From the NCBI GenBank assembly GCA_002633085.1, contig NSIV01000011.1, positions 1-64,000 on the forward strand: a stretch of 64,000 nt of DNA, written 5' to 3'. Shown here in pieces: positions 53,618 through 62,965 of this stretch (position 1 is the first letter of the stretch; the number at the start of each line of letters is the position of its first letter). The notes beneath the pieces were generated by a model, which did no database searches, was not told the origin of the DNA, and was given only the letters and a program-made list of their open reading frames with translations. The position numbers were made by a program, and so were the translations under genes. The stretch is from Curvibacter sp. PD_MW3. GTDB taxonomy: Bacteria > Pseudomonadota > Gammaproteobacteria > Burkholderiales > Burkholderiaceae_C.

Positions 53618-53742
53618 GGTGTCTTCTCCTGGGGTTGAAGGCAGATGCCTGCAGGACTTATTGCAACCCCTGTGCCAGACCGCAAGGTGCGCTGACAATT
53701 TATGGGGAAAGTGCCTGTAACCCTTGTGAAATATGCGCTACA

Positions 53743-53763
53743 AGCTATCAAAAAGGGAGTAAA
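53743..53763 (+). repeat. Short interspersed repeat, copy D (non-coding)
   Basis: AGCTATCAAAAAGGGAGT is followed by AAA in the spacer between the sulfurtransferase and the kinase/ATPase gene. It shares 13 of the first 13 bases with copy A. Confidence 0.5.
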
Positions 53764-53797
53764 TTGGGTAGCGCGTGTGAGCGCTGGCGCAGGGCTG

Positions 53798-53825
53798 TGT
53801 CGACAATGTCAGTCGAATGTCGACA
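53798..53825 (+). promoter_or_regulatory. Pair of TGTCGACA palindromes 20 bp apart
   Basis: TGTCGACA occurs at 53798-53805 and at 53818-53825, the latter inside the 12-bp palindrome AATGTCGACATT. The 20-bp spacing equals about two helical turns. They lie 72-99 nt before the kinase/ATPase ATG, and a TAATAT at 53859-53864 could be its -10 element. Confidence 0.5.
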
Positions 53826-53896
53826 TTTCGTCGAGCGGTGTCGCCACTGCTGCCGCGCTAATATCCCTGGGACCTGCTCACCCTCCCCTGCTTCGC

Positions 53897-55471
53897 ATGC
53901 CTGCCCAACTCATCGCCCAACTGCAGCAAACGCCCGCCGCCTTCTCGCATGCGGTGCCGGGCATCGAGTGCATCGAGACGCACATCTCCTGGGTGCTGCT
54001 GGCCGGCGAGCACGTCTACAAGTTCAAGAAGCCGCTGACGCTGGACTTTCTCGACTACAGCACCTTGGCGCTGCGCCGCGCCGCCTGCGAGGAAGAGCTG
54101 CGCATCAACCGCCGCACTGCGCCCGGCATCTACCTCGATGTGGTGGCCGTCACCGGCACGTTGCAGGCGCCGCGTCTCGTGCCGCTGCAAGCGCTGGAGG
54201 AAGGCGCACCGGTGCTGGAGTGGGCCGTGCATATGCGCCGTTTCGCGCAAGACGACCTGCTGAGCCACCTGGCGGCGCAGAGCCAGTTGCAGCCGGCGCA
54301 CATCGACCAGCTGGCGCAGCACATTGCCGCCTTCCATGCCCGTGCCGCCGTGGCCGGCACCGACAGCCCCTGGGGCCGGGCCAAGACGATGCGCGAAACA
54401 GTGGCGCACAACTTCCCCGATGTATTGGCGGTGGTGGCAGGCACGGCGTTGCAGCCCGCACTGCAGGCGGTGCAGCGCTGGAGCACGCAGCAGGGCGAAG
54501 TGCTCGCACCGTTGATGGCACAGCGCCGCGCGCAGGGTTGGGTGCGCGAGTGCCACGGTGATCTGCATCTGAACAACCTGGTGCTGATTGACGGCACCCC
54601 GCAATTGTTCGACGCCATCGAGTTCAACCCCGCCTTCCGCTGGACCGACGTGCTGGCCGACCTCGCCTTTGTGCTGATGGACCTGCAGGCCCATGGCCGG
54701 GCCGACTATGCATGGCGCCTGCTCAATGCCTACCTGGAGCAGACCGGCGACTACAGCGCGTTGCGCCTGTTGCCCTATTACCAGTGCTACCGCGCCATGG
54801 TGCGCGCCAAGGTGGCGGCGCTGCGCTGGGTGCAATTGCAGGGGCAGGCTGACGCGCAAGCGGCCGCACAGCAGGAGGTGGTGCGTTACCTGCAACTGGC
54901 GGCGCAACTCATTGCGCCGCGCCCGCTGGCGCTGTGGTTTGTCAGCGGTGTCTCCGGTTCCGGCAAGAGCAGGCATAGCCAAGTGCTGATCGAACGGCTG
55001 GGCATCGTGCGCGTGAAGGCTGACGTGGAGCGCAAGCGCCTGTTTGGTTTGCCAGCATTGGCTAAAAGTGCGGACGTAGTGCCCGGCGGTATCTACACAC
55101 CCGAGGCCAGCCAGCGCACCTACGCTCGCTTGGCTGAACTGGCACACGCCATCTTGCACGCTGGCCTGCCGGTGCTGGTGGACGCCACCTGTCTGAAGGT
55201 GGCGCAGCGCCAGCTCTTCATGACGCTGGCACAAGAACTCGGTGTGCCCTGCCGCATCCTGGCGCTGGACGCGCCGGTGGACGTGCTGCGCCAGCGGGTG
55301 CTGCAGCGCGCAGCGAAAGGGCGTGACCCTTCAGAGGCCGATGTAGCGGTGCTGGAAGGGCAGTTCAAGGGACGTGAGCCGTTGACGACGCAGGAGCTGG
55401 CGCGTGCGCTGCAGGTGGATACCAGTCAGCCGGTGGATTGGGACGCCGTGTTGCCAGCGGATTGGAAGTAG
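53897..55471 (+). CDS. Bifunctional aminoglycoside-phosphotransferase-like/AAA ATPase protein
   Basis: The 524-aa protein fuses two kinase-like parts. Residues about 1-335 resemble an aminoglycoside/choline-type kinase, with HVYKFKKPLTLDFLD and the catalytic loop RECHGDLHLNNLVLIDGTPQ, then FDAIEFNP. Residues about 345-524 are a P-loop kinase with LWFVSGVSGSGKSRHSQVLI and KADVERKRLFGL. This domain pair is common in proteobacteria under this description, with no proven substrate. The ATG at 53897 is the first that begins the domain (MPAQLIAQLQQTP); longer in-frame reading is non-coding in character. Confidence 0.85.
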   Translation: MPAQLIAQLQQTPAAFSHAVPGIECIETHISWVLLAGEHVYKFKKPLTLDFLDYSTLALRRAACEEELRINRRTAPGIYLDVVAVTGTLQAPRLVPLQALEEGAPVLEWAVHMRRFAQDDLLSHLAAQSQLQPAHIDQLAQHIAAFHARAAVAGTDSPWGRAKTMRETVAHNFPDVLAVVAGTALQPALQAVQRWSTQQGEVLAPLMAQRRAQGWVRECHGDLHLNNLVLIDGTPQLFDAIEFNPAFRWTDVLADLAFVLMDLQAHGRADYAWRLLNAYLEQTGDYSALRLLPYYQCYRAMVRAKVAALRWVQLQGQADAQAAAQQEVVRYLQLAAQLIAPRPLALWFVSGVSGSGKSRHSQVLIERLGIVRVKADVERKRLFGLPALAKSADVVPGGIYTPEASQRTYARLAELAHAILHAGLPVLVDATCLKVAQRQLFMTLAQELGVPCRILALDAPVDVLRQRVLQRAAKGRDPSEADVAVLEGQFKGREPLTTQELARALQVDTSQPVDWDAVLPADWK

Positions 55472-55544
55472 ACCGAGTCGCGGCGTCGTTCAAATTCGCG
55501 CTAGTGTCGGCTTTCAATGCCAAGGCCCTCGGGCTCAGCAGACC

Positions 55545-57113
55545 TCAGGTGAACGCCGGCAAGCTGATGATCAACGTCGTGCTGTCCGTGGCGTCCGACG
55601 CATTCAGCTCCACATCCCCACCCTGAGCGCGGGCCAACACCCGGGCTGAGTAGATGCCCAGACCCGTCTTGCCGTTCTGGCCGGGTTCAAGGCGGTCGAA
55701 GAAATGCTCGCGCAGCGCGGGCGGTACGGCGCCGGGGTTGCGGATTTCAATCCGCAGCCCGGCCTGTTCGCGCACGGTGATCTCGACGCGCGAGCCGGCC
55801 GGCGAAGCCTCGCAGGCATTGCGCAGCAGGTTCTCGAAGATGGAGTAACACAGCGTGGCGTCGCCGCGCGCCAGCAGCGGGGCGCGGCCCGGGGTGTCAT
55901 CGGCCAGCACGGCCACGGTGAGTCGTTTGTCGGCGTAACTCACGCGGTCGATCTCGGCAATGCGGCGCAGCAGGTCGACGATGGGGACCGGTTTGGAGTC
56001 GAGCACAAAGCGGCCGGTCTCGATCTTGAACAGTTCGGACGAGAGGTTGATGAGGTTCATTGCATGCAGGCTGCCCTGCTCGATGGCACGCAACGTGGCT
56101 AGTTGGCGGTGGGTGAGGTCGCGGTCCTGTAGCAGGCCCTGCAACTGCTCCACCACGCCGGACAGGGGGGACTTGATGTCGTGGCGGATGATGTGCTCCA
56201 CATCGTCCTGCAGCTTGGCGGTTTCCAGCAGCCGGTCGTAGTGCTCCTGCAGGCCATGACGCAACTGCAGGCTGTGCAGCAGGTTGCGCATGCGCAGGCC
56301 CAGCAGGCGCGGGGCCGCGGCGCGTTCCACGACATCCACGGTTCCCAGCGGCTCCAGGCGGGTCACATCCAGCGCGTGCGCGCTGTCTTCGAGCAACACC
56401 ACCGGCACGTCCTCGGTGCCCGGAAGGGCGCGCAGCTTCTGCACCAGCGCATAGGGGTCCAGCCCGTGGGTGGTGCAGTCCAGCACCACCAGGTTCGGGT
56501 GCTGCTCTGACGCTGCCGCTGTGAGTGCCTGGGCCTCGGTGGTGGTGTGGCTGACCCGGTAGTCCTGTGCTGACAGTAGGGGTGGCCAGTCGGCCTTGGC
56601 GTCTGCCAGTACCAGCACGCGGGGCAACGGGTAGGCGGGGGTGGCTGGTGTCATGGGTGTCGCTGCAGCAGATCCCAAGGCCTTCGCCGCGGCGAGCTTG
56701 TGGGTGGATGGTGCGGGCGGGGTCCAGGTCAGGGCGCGTGTCACCCGTGTTTCCAGCAGCGCCTGGGAGTAGGGCTTGACCAGCAGTGACGTCACGCCGG
56801 CGGCGATGACTTCGTCCACCCGGTCTCGCTCGGCGGACGACGTGATCATGATCACAGGCAGTTTGCGCAGCTTCGCATCCGCCCGGATGGCCTTGAGCAG
56901 CTCCAGGCCATCCATCAGCGGCATGTGCAGGTCAGCCAGCACCATGTCGACCTTGTGTTGGTGCAACAGCTTCAAGCCTTCAAGGCCATTGTGGGCGGCC
57001 AGGATCTTGCCGGCACCCAGCAGGCGCAATTGGTTGACGGTGATGTGGCGCATGGTTTCCAGGTCATCGACCACAAGAAAGACCAGGTCATCAATCGGGC
57101 GTGCAGGCGGCAT
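55545..57113 (-). CDS. Receiver-receiver-histidine kinase protein
   Basis: The 522-aa soluble protein begins with a receiver domain (LVFLVVDDLETMRHI; phospho-acceptor Asp61 in ADLHMPLMDG; Lys in LVKPYS). A second receiver-like region (about 160-285) has VVLDCTTHGLDPY but lacks the normal acidic pair. A kinase follows with His311 (IIRHDIKSPLSGVVEQL), NLLRNACEAS and GKTGLGIYSARVLARAQGG. It has no membrane segment, so it must take input from other phospho-proteins or bound ligands. It stands alone, separated from OmpA by a 267-nt spacer with no gene. Confidence 0.87.
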   Translation of the reverse strand: MPPARPIDDLVFLVVDDLETMRHITVNQLRLLGAGKILAAHNGLEGLKLLHQHKVDMVLADLHMPLMDGLELLKAIRADAKLRKLPVIMITSSAERDRVDEVIAAGVTSLLVKPYSQALLETRVTRALTWTPPAPSTHKLAAAKALGSAAATPMTPATPAYPLPRVLVLADAKADWPPLLSAQDYRVSHTTTEAQALTAAASEQHPNLVVLDCTTHGLDPYALVQKLRALPGTEDVPVVLLEDSAHALDVTRLEPLGTVDVVERAAAPRLLGLRMRNLLHSLQLRHGLQEHYDRLLETAKLQDDVEHIIRHDIKSPLSGVVEQLQGLLQDRDLTHRQLATLRAIEQGSLHAMNLINLSSELFKIETGRFVLDSKPVPIVDLLRRIAEIDRVSYADKRLTVAVLADDTPGRAPLLARGDATLCYSIFENLLRNACEASPAGSRVEITVREQAGLRIEIRNPGAVPPALREHFFDRLEPGQNGKTGLGIYSARVLARAQGGDVELNASDATDSTTLIISLPAFT

Positions 57114-57380
57114 GAAAAATCAACTCAGTGGTGAAGGCAGTGAGGGCGGACAGCGTGAGATGCACCACGGCAACAGATCGAGGAGGTCCTCCTCCGGTGC
57201 CGGTGCCTCTGTATTCTGCGTCAGTTTTCCGCCGCAGTTGCCGCCCTTGTTAACGCCTTGCCAGCCAGTCTCACAACGCCTGCATCTCCGGCCGCTGCGG
57301 TCTGGCGTGGCATGACAAGGCAGATGGCCCGTCATGTCACGCCGCCGCGGGTAGCCAGACCGTCGTGTGACCGTCCGGGG

Positions 57381-58229
57381 TTAGCGGGCGATCAACCTGC
57401 CGCTGTCGTCGGACAGGACGACTTCGACTCGCCGGTTCATCTGCCGTCCCGCAGCGGTGTCATTGCTGCCCACGGGCGAGGTTTCGCCGTAGCCGCGCGC
57501 CGTCACGCGCTCCATGCCGATGCCTTGGCGCGCGAGCGCCATGCGTACAGCGTCGGCGCGCTGACCGGAGAGGGTATGGTTGTAGGCATCGCTGCCGGTG
57601 CTGTCGGTGAAACCCTCGACCAGCGCGTTGCGCTGCGGGAACTCCTTGAGCACCGCCGCCAGCTGGTCAACCATGCGCAAGCCGCTGGGTTTGAGCTCGG
57701 CGCGGTTCACGTCGAACAGCACATCGCCCAGTGTGATGACCATGCCGCGCGGGGTGGCCTGGGCATTGAGCTCCCCGAGCCGGGCTTCGAGTTGCCGGTT
57801 GCGCTCTAACGTCATTTGGGCCAGGCGTTGTGCTTCGGCCGATTCGCTGCGTGCTGTATCGACTTCCTGGGTGCGCGCTGCGAGCTGAACCTTGTTGCGT
57901 TCAGCGCCAGCGCTGGCCACCATGGCTTCGGACGTCTTCATGTCCATGGTTTCGCGCACGATGGCGACGCGTTGCGAGGCCAGGTAGGCCAGGTGGTCAA
58001 CCTGGGCCACATCCTCGTCTCGGCCCCAGGCTGCGTTGGCCTTGCCCATGGCGTCGCTCGCCAGCTGCATTTCGGCGCCGGCCTGGTTTTGCGCGCGCGG
58101 ATCGGCCTGCACGGTGCGGTAATCACTGCGTGCCTGTTCCAGCCGGGCATTGTTGTTGGGAACGCTGCTGCAACCAGCCAGGACGGCTGCGGCCACGATG
58201 GTCAGGGAAAGCAAGTCGAAATTTTTCAT
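57381..58229 (-). CDS. OmpA-family lipoprotein with DUF4398 N-terminal domain
   Basis: The 282-aa precursor has lipobox VLAGC (Cys20). A helical DUF4398 region (about 25-110) and a coiled coil (about 110-155) follow, then a peptidoglycan-binding OmpA domain: LGDVLFDVNRAELKPSGL, VEGFTDSTGSDAYNHTLSGQ, RADAVRMALARQGI and AAGRQMNRRVEV. It should tether the outer membrane to peptidoglycan. The next gene upstream (20 nt) encodes another DUF4398 protein, so the pair probably acts together. Confidence 0.92.
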   Translation of the reverse strand: MKNFDLLSLTIVAAAVLAGCSSVPNNNARLEQARSDYRTVQADPRAQNQAGAEMQLASDAMGKANAAWGRDEDVAQVDHLAYLASQRVAIVRETMDMKTSEAMVASAGAERNKVQLAARTQEVDTARSESAEAQRLAQMTLERNRQLEARLGELNAQATPRGMVITLGDVLFDVNRAELKPSGLRMVDQLAAVLKEFPQRNALVEGFTDSTGSDAYNHTLSGQRADAVRMALARQGIGMERVTARGYGETSPVGSNDTAAGRQMNRRVEVVLSDDSGRLIAR

Positions 58230-58249
58230 GGTGATCTTTCAGTGGAGAT

Positions 58250-58663
58250 TTACTTGGCACCGCGTTCGATTTCCTGGCGCAGCACCCGGTTGCTTTCGCG
58301 CAGTTCGGTGGCCGCTTTGCCGGCCTGGATGTTGCGTGCTTTGGCCTCGGCCAGCAGGGCGTCCACCTGGGCAGCTTCGGCCAGCATCAGGGCGCGTTGG
58401 TCCTTGCCGTCGGTCATGGCGGCTTTGGCCTGGGCCAGTTTGTCGCGGGCGATGGCCATCTCGGTTGGCGCCAGTTCGGTGGCGCCGGCGCGTGCGGCAC
58501 TGTCGACCGCGGCGGTGGATACCGCCATCTGCTCAGCGGGTGGCGGCGTGCCCGCGTAGGCCGACTGCAGGAAAGCGCTCATCAGGACGATCGCCGGCAG
58601 CCAGTGCCTGGACTTGCTTTGCGGGGCGCTGTTGTTCATGCGCGGTTTGAAAACGGTGTTCAT
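58250..58663 (-). CDS. DUF4398 domain-containing exported protein
   Basis: The 137-aa precursor has a signal peptide (HWLPAIVLMSAFLQSAYA) and a helical domain (AAVDSAARAGATELAPTEMA, then IARDKLAQAKAAMTDGKDQR) similar to the DUF4398 part of the OmpA-like neighbour. The ATG at 58663 with AAGGGA upstream is favoured; an internal ATG at 58639 would shorten the N-region. Function unknown; periplasmic location inferred. Confidence 0.83.
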   Translation of the reverse strand: MNTVFKPRMNNSAPQSKSRHWLPAIVLMSAFLQSAYAGTPPPAEQMAVSTAAVDSAARAGATELAPTEMAIARDKLAQAKAAMTDGKDQRALMLAEAAQVDALLAEAKARNIQAGKAATELRESNRVLRQEIERGAK

Positions 58664-58886
58664 CGTGGGTCCCTTTATGGCCATCAATCAAAAGGAAGGG
58701 ATTCGGTCGCGATGGCCCGCTGCATCAAGAAAACCCTGTGGCCACAGACGCATGCCTGGAACTCACAAGCGCACTTTGCGCTGCGGCTGCTTTCCTGTCG
58801 GTGCCCTAACGCACAGACACCCGACGTTCCCTTGCCTAGAGTGACAACGTGGTGAAAGTTTTATTCACCCGAACCAAGGAATCAGC

Positions 58887-59147
58887 ATGAACTGGGATCG
58901 CATTCAAGGTAATTGGAAACAAGTCAAGGGTCAGGCCCAACAGCAATGGGGCAAGCTCACCGACGACGACCTGCAAGTCGTCGCAGGGCACCGTGATCAG
59001 ATGGCTGGCAAGATCCAGGAGCGCTACGGCATTGCCAAGGACGTTGCTGAAAAGCAGCTCAAGGCCTGGCAAGATGGGGCGACGGAAGCCTGGTTTGTGG
59101 TGGCCAGCGAGCCGGCACCTGCCAGTGTGAAACCCGCCGCTGTGTGA
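58887..59147 (+). CDS. CsbD family stress protein
   Basis: The 86-aa protein starts MNWDRIQGNWKQVKGQAQQQ and continues WGKLTDDDLQVVAGHRDQMA and KIQERYGIAKDVAEKQLKAW, the CsbD signature. CsbD-like proteins are abundant general-stress proteins of unknown action. AAGGAA lies 6-7 nt before the ATG. It is divergent from the DUF4398/OmpA pair and convergent with the Crp/Fnr gene. Confidence 0.93.
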   Translation: MNWDRIQGNWKQVKGQAQQQWGKLTDDDLQVVAGHRDQMAGKIQERYGIAKDVAEKQLKAWQDGATEAWFVVASEPAPASVKPAAV

Positions 59148-59210
59148 GCGTGGGCGTGCCCGGCGGGCTGTACCGGCCCGGCCCGCTGGGCACGTTTGCG
59201 GCAAGCCTGG

Positions 59211-59930
59211 TTAGATGGCCTCTTTGCAAGGCAGTAGCCGGTCGTATTCTTTTCGAACCACCGCATAACATTCGCAGGTGCGTTGCTCCAGGCCAGGGCG
59301 GTCCAGCACGCTGATGTGCCCCCGTGCGTAGCGGATCAGGCAGGCTTTTTGCAGCTTGAGCGCCGCCTCGGTCACGCCTTCCCGTCGTACGCCCAGCATG
59401 TTGGCGATCAGTTCCTGTGTCATCACCAAGTCGTTGCCTTGCAGCCGGTCCAGGCTCAGCAACAGCCAGCGGCACAGCTGCTGGTCCAGCGAGTGGTGGC
59501 GGTTGCAGACTGCCGTCTGTGCCATCTGGGTGATCAGCGCCTGGGTGTAGCGCAGCAACAGGTGCATCACCGGGCTGGAACGGTCAAACTCCTGTTTGAT
59601 GGCATCCGAGCGCAGTCTGAACCCCGCGCCCGCACTTTGCACCACGGCCCGGCTGGGTGTGGAGCCGCCGCCCATGAAGATGGCAATGCCGACCACCCCT
59701 TCGAATCCCACCACGGCGATTTCAGCCGAGGCACCGTTTTCCAGTACATGGAGCAAGGACACGATCGCGCTGGTGGGGAAGTAGACATAGGCCATCTTGG
59801 CACCCGACTCGTACAGCACCTGTCCCAGTGCCAGTGTCACCGGCTCCAGCTGAGGCAGCCAGCGCAGCCATTCCGCCTCGGGCAGCGCGGCCAGCAGTTG
59901 ATTGGTTCTGGGGTCGCTCGGTGAGTTCAT
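59211..59930 (-). CDS. Crp/Fnr family transcriptional regulator
   Basis: The 239-aa protein has an N-terminal cyclic-nucleotide-binding-type beta-roll (LALGQVLYESGAKMAYVYFP; AVVGFEGVVGIAIFMGG) and a C-terminal winged helix (VMTQELIANMLGVRREGVTE, then AALKLQKACLIRYARGHISV). It lacks the N-terminal cysteine cluster of oxygen-sensing FNR proteins. This subgroup (LALL...MGVRREGVT) is common in betaproteobacteria, with unknown ligand. ATG at 59930 is used; an in-frame start at 59993 is possible. Confidence 0.88.
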   Translation of the reverse strand: MNSPSDPRTNQLLAALPEAEWLRWLPQLEPVTLALGQVLYESGAKMAYVYFPTSAIVSLLHVLENGASAEIAVVGFEGVVGIAIFMGGGSTPSRAVVQSAGAGFRLRSDAIKQEFDRSSPVMHLLLRYTQALITQMAQTAVCNRHHSLDQQLCRWLLLSLDRLQGNDLVMTQELIANMLGVRREGVTEAALKLQKACLIRYARGHISVLDRPGLEQRTCECYAVVRKEYDRLLPCKEAI

Positions 59931-60034
59931 GTGCAGTTCCTGCCGTTGAGTGCGGATCGAGGCGGGTCGAAGCGATGCAAGAGGGAGCTCCATCGCACAT
60001 TGGGTTCATCGTACACCGGCGTGCCACGCCTGCT

Positions 60035-60865
60035 TCAGTCGTGCCGGCGCGGCAGGATCTCCACCCCGAAGCCCCGATAGCCGATGAAGGTGCACTTCGA
60101 GTCGAACATCGGTGTGCCACTCACCCGGTACTGCTGGGTGACGCCATTGGCATGAACCCGGTTCAGCACCACATCCAGAAACGGGCTGTGGGACGCAATG
60201 CGGGCCTGCAAGGCCTGTCGCTCGCTCTCGTTCCAGCCTTCTTCGGCCGGCTCCACTGTGCTGCTTGCCAGCGTGTCGACTCGCAGTCCCAGCATCTCCA
60301 GCACCGGGCCCGATACCTTGGTGAAATGACCTTCGCTGTCCTGTTCCCAATACCAGTCGGTGGCCAACTCGGTCAAGCCACGGTAGCGCGCTTCGCTTTC
60401 GCGGAGCTCGGCGGTGCGTTCCTGTACCTGTCGTTCCAGCAACTGGTTGTGCCGGGCCAGCTGCTGGTAGAGCAGGCGCACCTCGATCAGGTTGTGGATA
60501 CGCGTCTTGACTTCGACCAGATCGAACGGCTTGCTGACGAAATCCTTGGCGCCGGCCTGCAGGGCACGTAGCTTGTGGCCCGGCTGGGCGGTAATGACCA
60601 GCACGGGCAGGTAGTCGTCGACAGCGTTGGCCTTGAGGCCGTCCAACACCTGAAAGCCGTCCATCACAGGCATCTGCAGGTCGAGCAGGATCAGGTCGAA
60701 CGCAAGCTTGCGGTGCAGAGCACACACGGTTTGAGGATCCATGGTGGCCGATACCTGGCTGTAGCCGGCTTCGCGCAACATTTCTTCGAGCAGACTGCAG
60801 TTGGCCTGCTGATCGTCCACGATCAAAATGCGGGCGTTGAGAATGTCCTGTGCGGAGATTGTCAT
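60035..60865 (-). CDS. Response regulator with PAS output domain
   Basis: The 276-aa protein has a receiver domain (ARILIVDDQQANCSLLEEML; Asp62 in LILLDLQMPVMDG; Lys in FVSKPFD), a coiled coil (LLYQQLARHNQLLERQVQER) and a C-terminal PAS domain (about 165-265). It has no DNA-binding, kinase or GGDEF domain, so it probably passes a signal by protein contact. It overlaps the upstream hybrid kinase gene by 4 nt and should be phosphorylated by it. Confidence 0.87.
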   Translation of the reverse strand: MTISAQDILNARILIVDDQQANCSLLEEMLREAGYSQVSATMDPQTVCALHRKLAFDLILLDLQMPVMDGFQVLDGLKANAVDDYLPVLVITAQPGHKLRALQAGAKDFVSKPFDLVEVKTRIHNLIEVRLLYQQLARHNQLLERQVQERTAELRESEARYRGLTELATDWYWEQDSEGHFTKVSGPVLEMLGLRVDTLASSTVEPAEEGWNESERQALQARIASHSPFLDVVLNRVHANGVTQQYRVSGTPMFDSKCTFIGYRGFGVEILPRRHD

Positions 60866-62565
60866 GCGGGTTCCTTGTGGGCGGACGAGGTGCGGGCCGT
60901 TTTCGAGAACAGCAGGGCCGCGTCCAGCGCGTCCATGAGCTGGTCGACCCGGATGGGTTTGGTGATGTAGTTGAAGAACCCCGCTTCCGTGCCTCTCAGA
61001 ATGTCATGTGGCGCGGCGTTGGCGCTCAGCGCGATGATGGGAATGTGGGCCGTGGTGGGTTCGGCGCGCAGAATTTTCATCGCTTCAATGCCGCTGATGC
61101 CGGGCAGGTTGATGTCCATCAGAATCACCGCAGGCAGGTACACCCGCGCAAACTCGATGCCCAGGCTGGCGTCCGCTGCGCCCAGCATCCGCAGGTCGCT
61201 GCGGCGTGCAATGATCTGCTCGACCAGCTCCAGGTTGGCCGGGTTGTCTTCCACATACAGCAGGGTCTGCAGCGGTGTCGCCAGCGGGGCGTCGGTTCGT
61301 GGGAGTGTCGCCAACGCCTCGTCCTGGACGACGAGTTGTGGTGCATCGGTCAGCGTCAGCTCAACCCAGAACACACTGCCCACTTCCGGGGTGCTGTCGA
61401 CCCCGATCTTGCCGTGCATCAGATGCACCAGCCGCTGCGTCACCACCAGACCGATGCCGGTGCCTTCTTCCGCCCCGGACTCCCGCCCCAGCCGGTTGAA
61501 CGGCTGAAACAACTGGGCCAGTTGCGCGGGCGTCAGCCCGGCGCCGGTGTCGCGCACGCTGATGCGAATGGTCTGTGGCGGACTGAGCGTGCACTCCACG
61601 GTCACATGGCCGCCCGGCTGGTTGTATTTGATGGCGTTGAACAGCAGGTTGATCATCACCTGTTTGAGCCGCGTGCGATCCGCCTTGACATAACGCGGCA
61701 TTTCCAGCCGCGTGAAGATCAGGCCGATGCCGCGCTGCTGGGCCTGTGGCTCCACCATGGCGCGGCACTCCAGCAGCACTTCCGAGAGCGAGACCGGCTC
61801 ACTCGACAGGCTGAGTGCGCCGGACTCGATCAGCGCCAAGTCCAGGATTTCGTTGATCAGGTCGAGCAGATACCAGCCCGCCTTGAGGATCTGGTCGATG
61901 CTGCGCTTCTGGGTTGGCGTGGGGGTGGGCGTGCCCGACTCCACCAACTGAGCAAAACCCAGAATGGCATTGAGCGGGGTGCGCAGCTCGTGGCTCATGC
62001 TGGAGATGAAATCGGTCTTGGCGCGGTTGGCGCTCTCTGCTGCAGCCACCGCCTCGTTGAGTTGCTGCTCCACCCGCTTTCGCGCCGAGTTGTCGGTGCC
62101 GATCAGCAGGTAGCCGATGAGCGCGTCGTCGTCGTCGCGAAGCGCGGTGATCGACACGAGGGCCGGAAAGGAACTGCCGTCCTTGCAGATGTAGGTCAGC
62201 TCGTAGATGTCCTCGATGCCGCGTGAGGCCTTGAAGGCCAGGGCCTCAAAGCCTGGTGCAATGGGGGTGTTGAGTTCTGCGCTCAGTACCTGTGCCCGTG
62301 CCCGCACTTCCTGCGGGTCGTGCATGTCGCTCGGGCGGGTTCGGTTGATGACCTCATCGGCCCGATAGCCCAGCATGCGCTCAGCACCCACATTGAAGAG
62401 TTGGATGATGCCTTTTTCGTCGGTGGCAATGATCGAGAAATTGGCGCTGGTGAGGATCGCGTTTTGCAGCGCCCCCGCCTTCAGCAGCGCGTTACGACGT
62501 CCCGGTGTCTCTTCGGACTTGGGCGGGACATTGGTGTCATGGGGGGGCTTGTTTTCTTTGACCAT
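60862..62565 (-). CDS. PAS-histidine kinase-receiver hybrid sensor
   Basis: The 567-aa soluble protein has a PAS domain (about 35-165: ILTSANFSIIATDEKGIIQL), a HisKA box DFISSMSHELRTPLNAILGF with His192, and an ATPase domain (VMINLLFNAIKYN; GTGIGLVVTQRLVHLMHGKI). A C-terminal receiver (TLLYVEDNPANLELVEQIIA; AVILMDINLPGISG; YITKPI) completes it. ATG at 62565 gives MVKENKPPHDTN. It forms a coupled pair with the receiver-PAS protein. The signal is unknown; the neighbouring stress genes make an envelope or general stress role plausible. Confidence 0.9.
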   Translation of the reverse strand: MVKENKPPHDTNVPPKSEETPGRRNALLKAGALQNAILTSANFSIIATDEKGIIQLFNVGAERMLGYRADEVINRTRPSDMHDPQEVRARAQVLSAELNTPIAPGFEALAFKASRGIEDIYELTYICKDGSSFPALVSITALRDDDDALIGYLLIGTDNSARKRVEQQLNEAVAAAESANRAKTDFISSMSHELRTPLNAILGFAQLVESGTPTPTPTQKRSIDQILKAGWYLLDLINEILDLALIESGALSLSSEPVSLSEVLLECRAMVEPQAQQRGIGLIFTRLEMPRYVKADRTRLKQVMINLLFNAIKYNQPGGHVTVECTLSPPQTIRISVRDTGAGLTPAQLAQLFQPFNRLGRESGAEEGTGIGLVVTQRLVHLMHGKIGVDSTPEVGSVFWVELTLTDAPQLVVQDEALATLPRTDAPLATPLQTLLYVEDNPANLELVEQIIARRSDLRMLGAADASLGIEFARVYLPAVILMDINLPGISGIEAMKILRAEPTTAHIPIIALSANAAPHDILRGTEAGFFNYITKPIRVDQLMDALDAALLFSKTARTSSAHKEPA

Positions 62566-62696
62566 CGAGGTTCCAGGTGAACACCGCAAACCGGTGTGGG
62601 TGGCCAAACAGGAAGCCCGGCGACGGCAGGGCCAGCGTCTGCGCGTTCACGAACAAGCTTCAGGGCTTGCGCGAAGACAGAACCGGATAGTTTTTC

Positions 62697-62846
62697 TCAG
62701 AGTGGGCGGCGGCCACTGATGATGCGCATCAAAACGACCACAACGGCAATGACCAACAAGACATGAATGAATCCGCCCATGGTGGTGGACGTGACCAGAC
62801 CCAGCAGCCACAGGATGAGAAGCACAACGGCAATGGTGTAAAGCAT
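62697..62846 (-). CDS. lmo0937-type small membrane protein (DUF5670)
   Basis: The 49-aa protein reads MLYTIAVVLLILWLLGLVTS, then TTMGGFIHVLLVIAVVVVLM and RIISGRRPL. Two membrane helices around a GGFIH turn and a basic tail match the lmo0937 family. AAGGAA lies 6-7 nt before the ATG on the minus strand. Function is unknown, though members are often found beside stress genes as here. Confidence 0.88.
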   Translation of the reverse strand: MLYTIAVVLLILWLLGLVTSTTMGGFIHVLLVIAVVVVLMRIISGRRPL

Positions 62847-62965
62847 GGTTTTCCTTGGTTTCAGGGGGGCGATGGCGGGTCAGGCGCGGGTCAATCGAGT
62901 GTGGGAATCACACCACCCCCGACCGACGCCGTGCCAAGTCGATGGCATTTGCCGGTGTCGGTGCG

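Noticed and set aside
53702..53896. Upstream extension of the kinase/ATPase protein
   Set aside because: The in-frame codons include the interspersed repeat and the paired palindromes, which are promoter-like. The family domain starts at the ATG at 53897.
57114..57380. Possible small gene in the spacer after the OmpA-like gene
   Set aside because: Frames in these 267 nt are antisense continuations of neighbours or too short, with no start signal.
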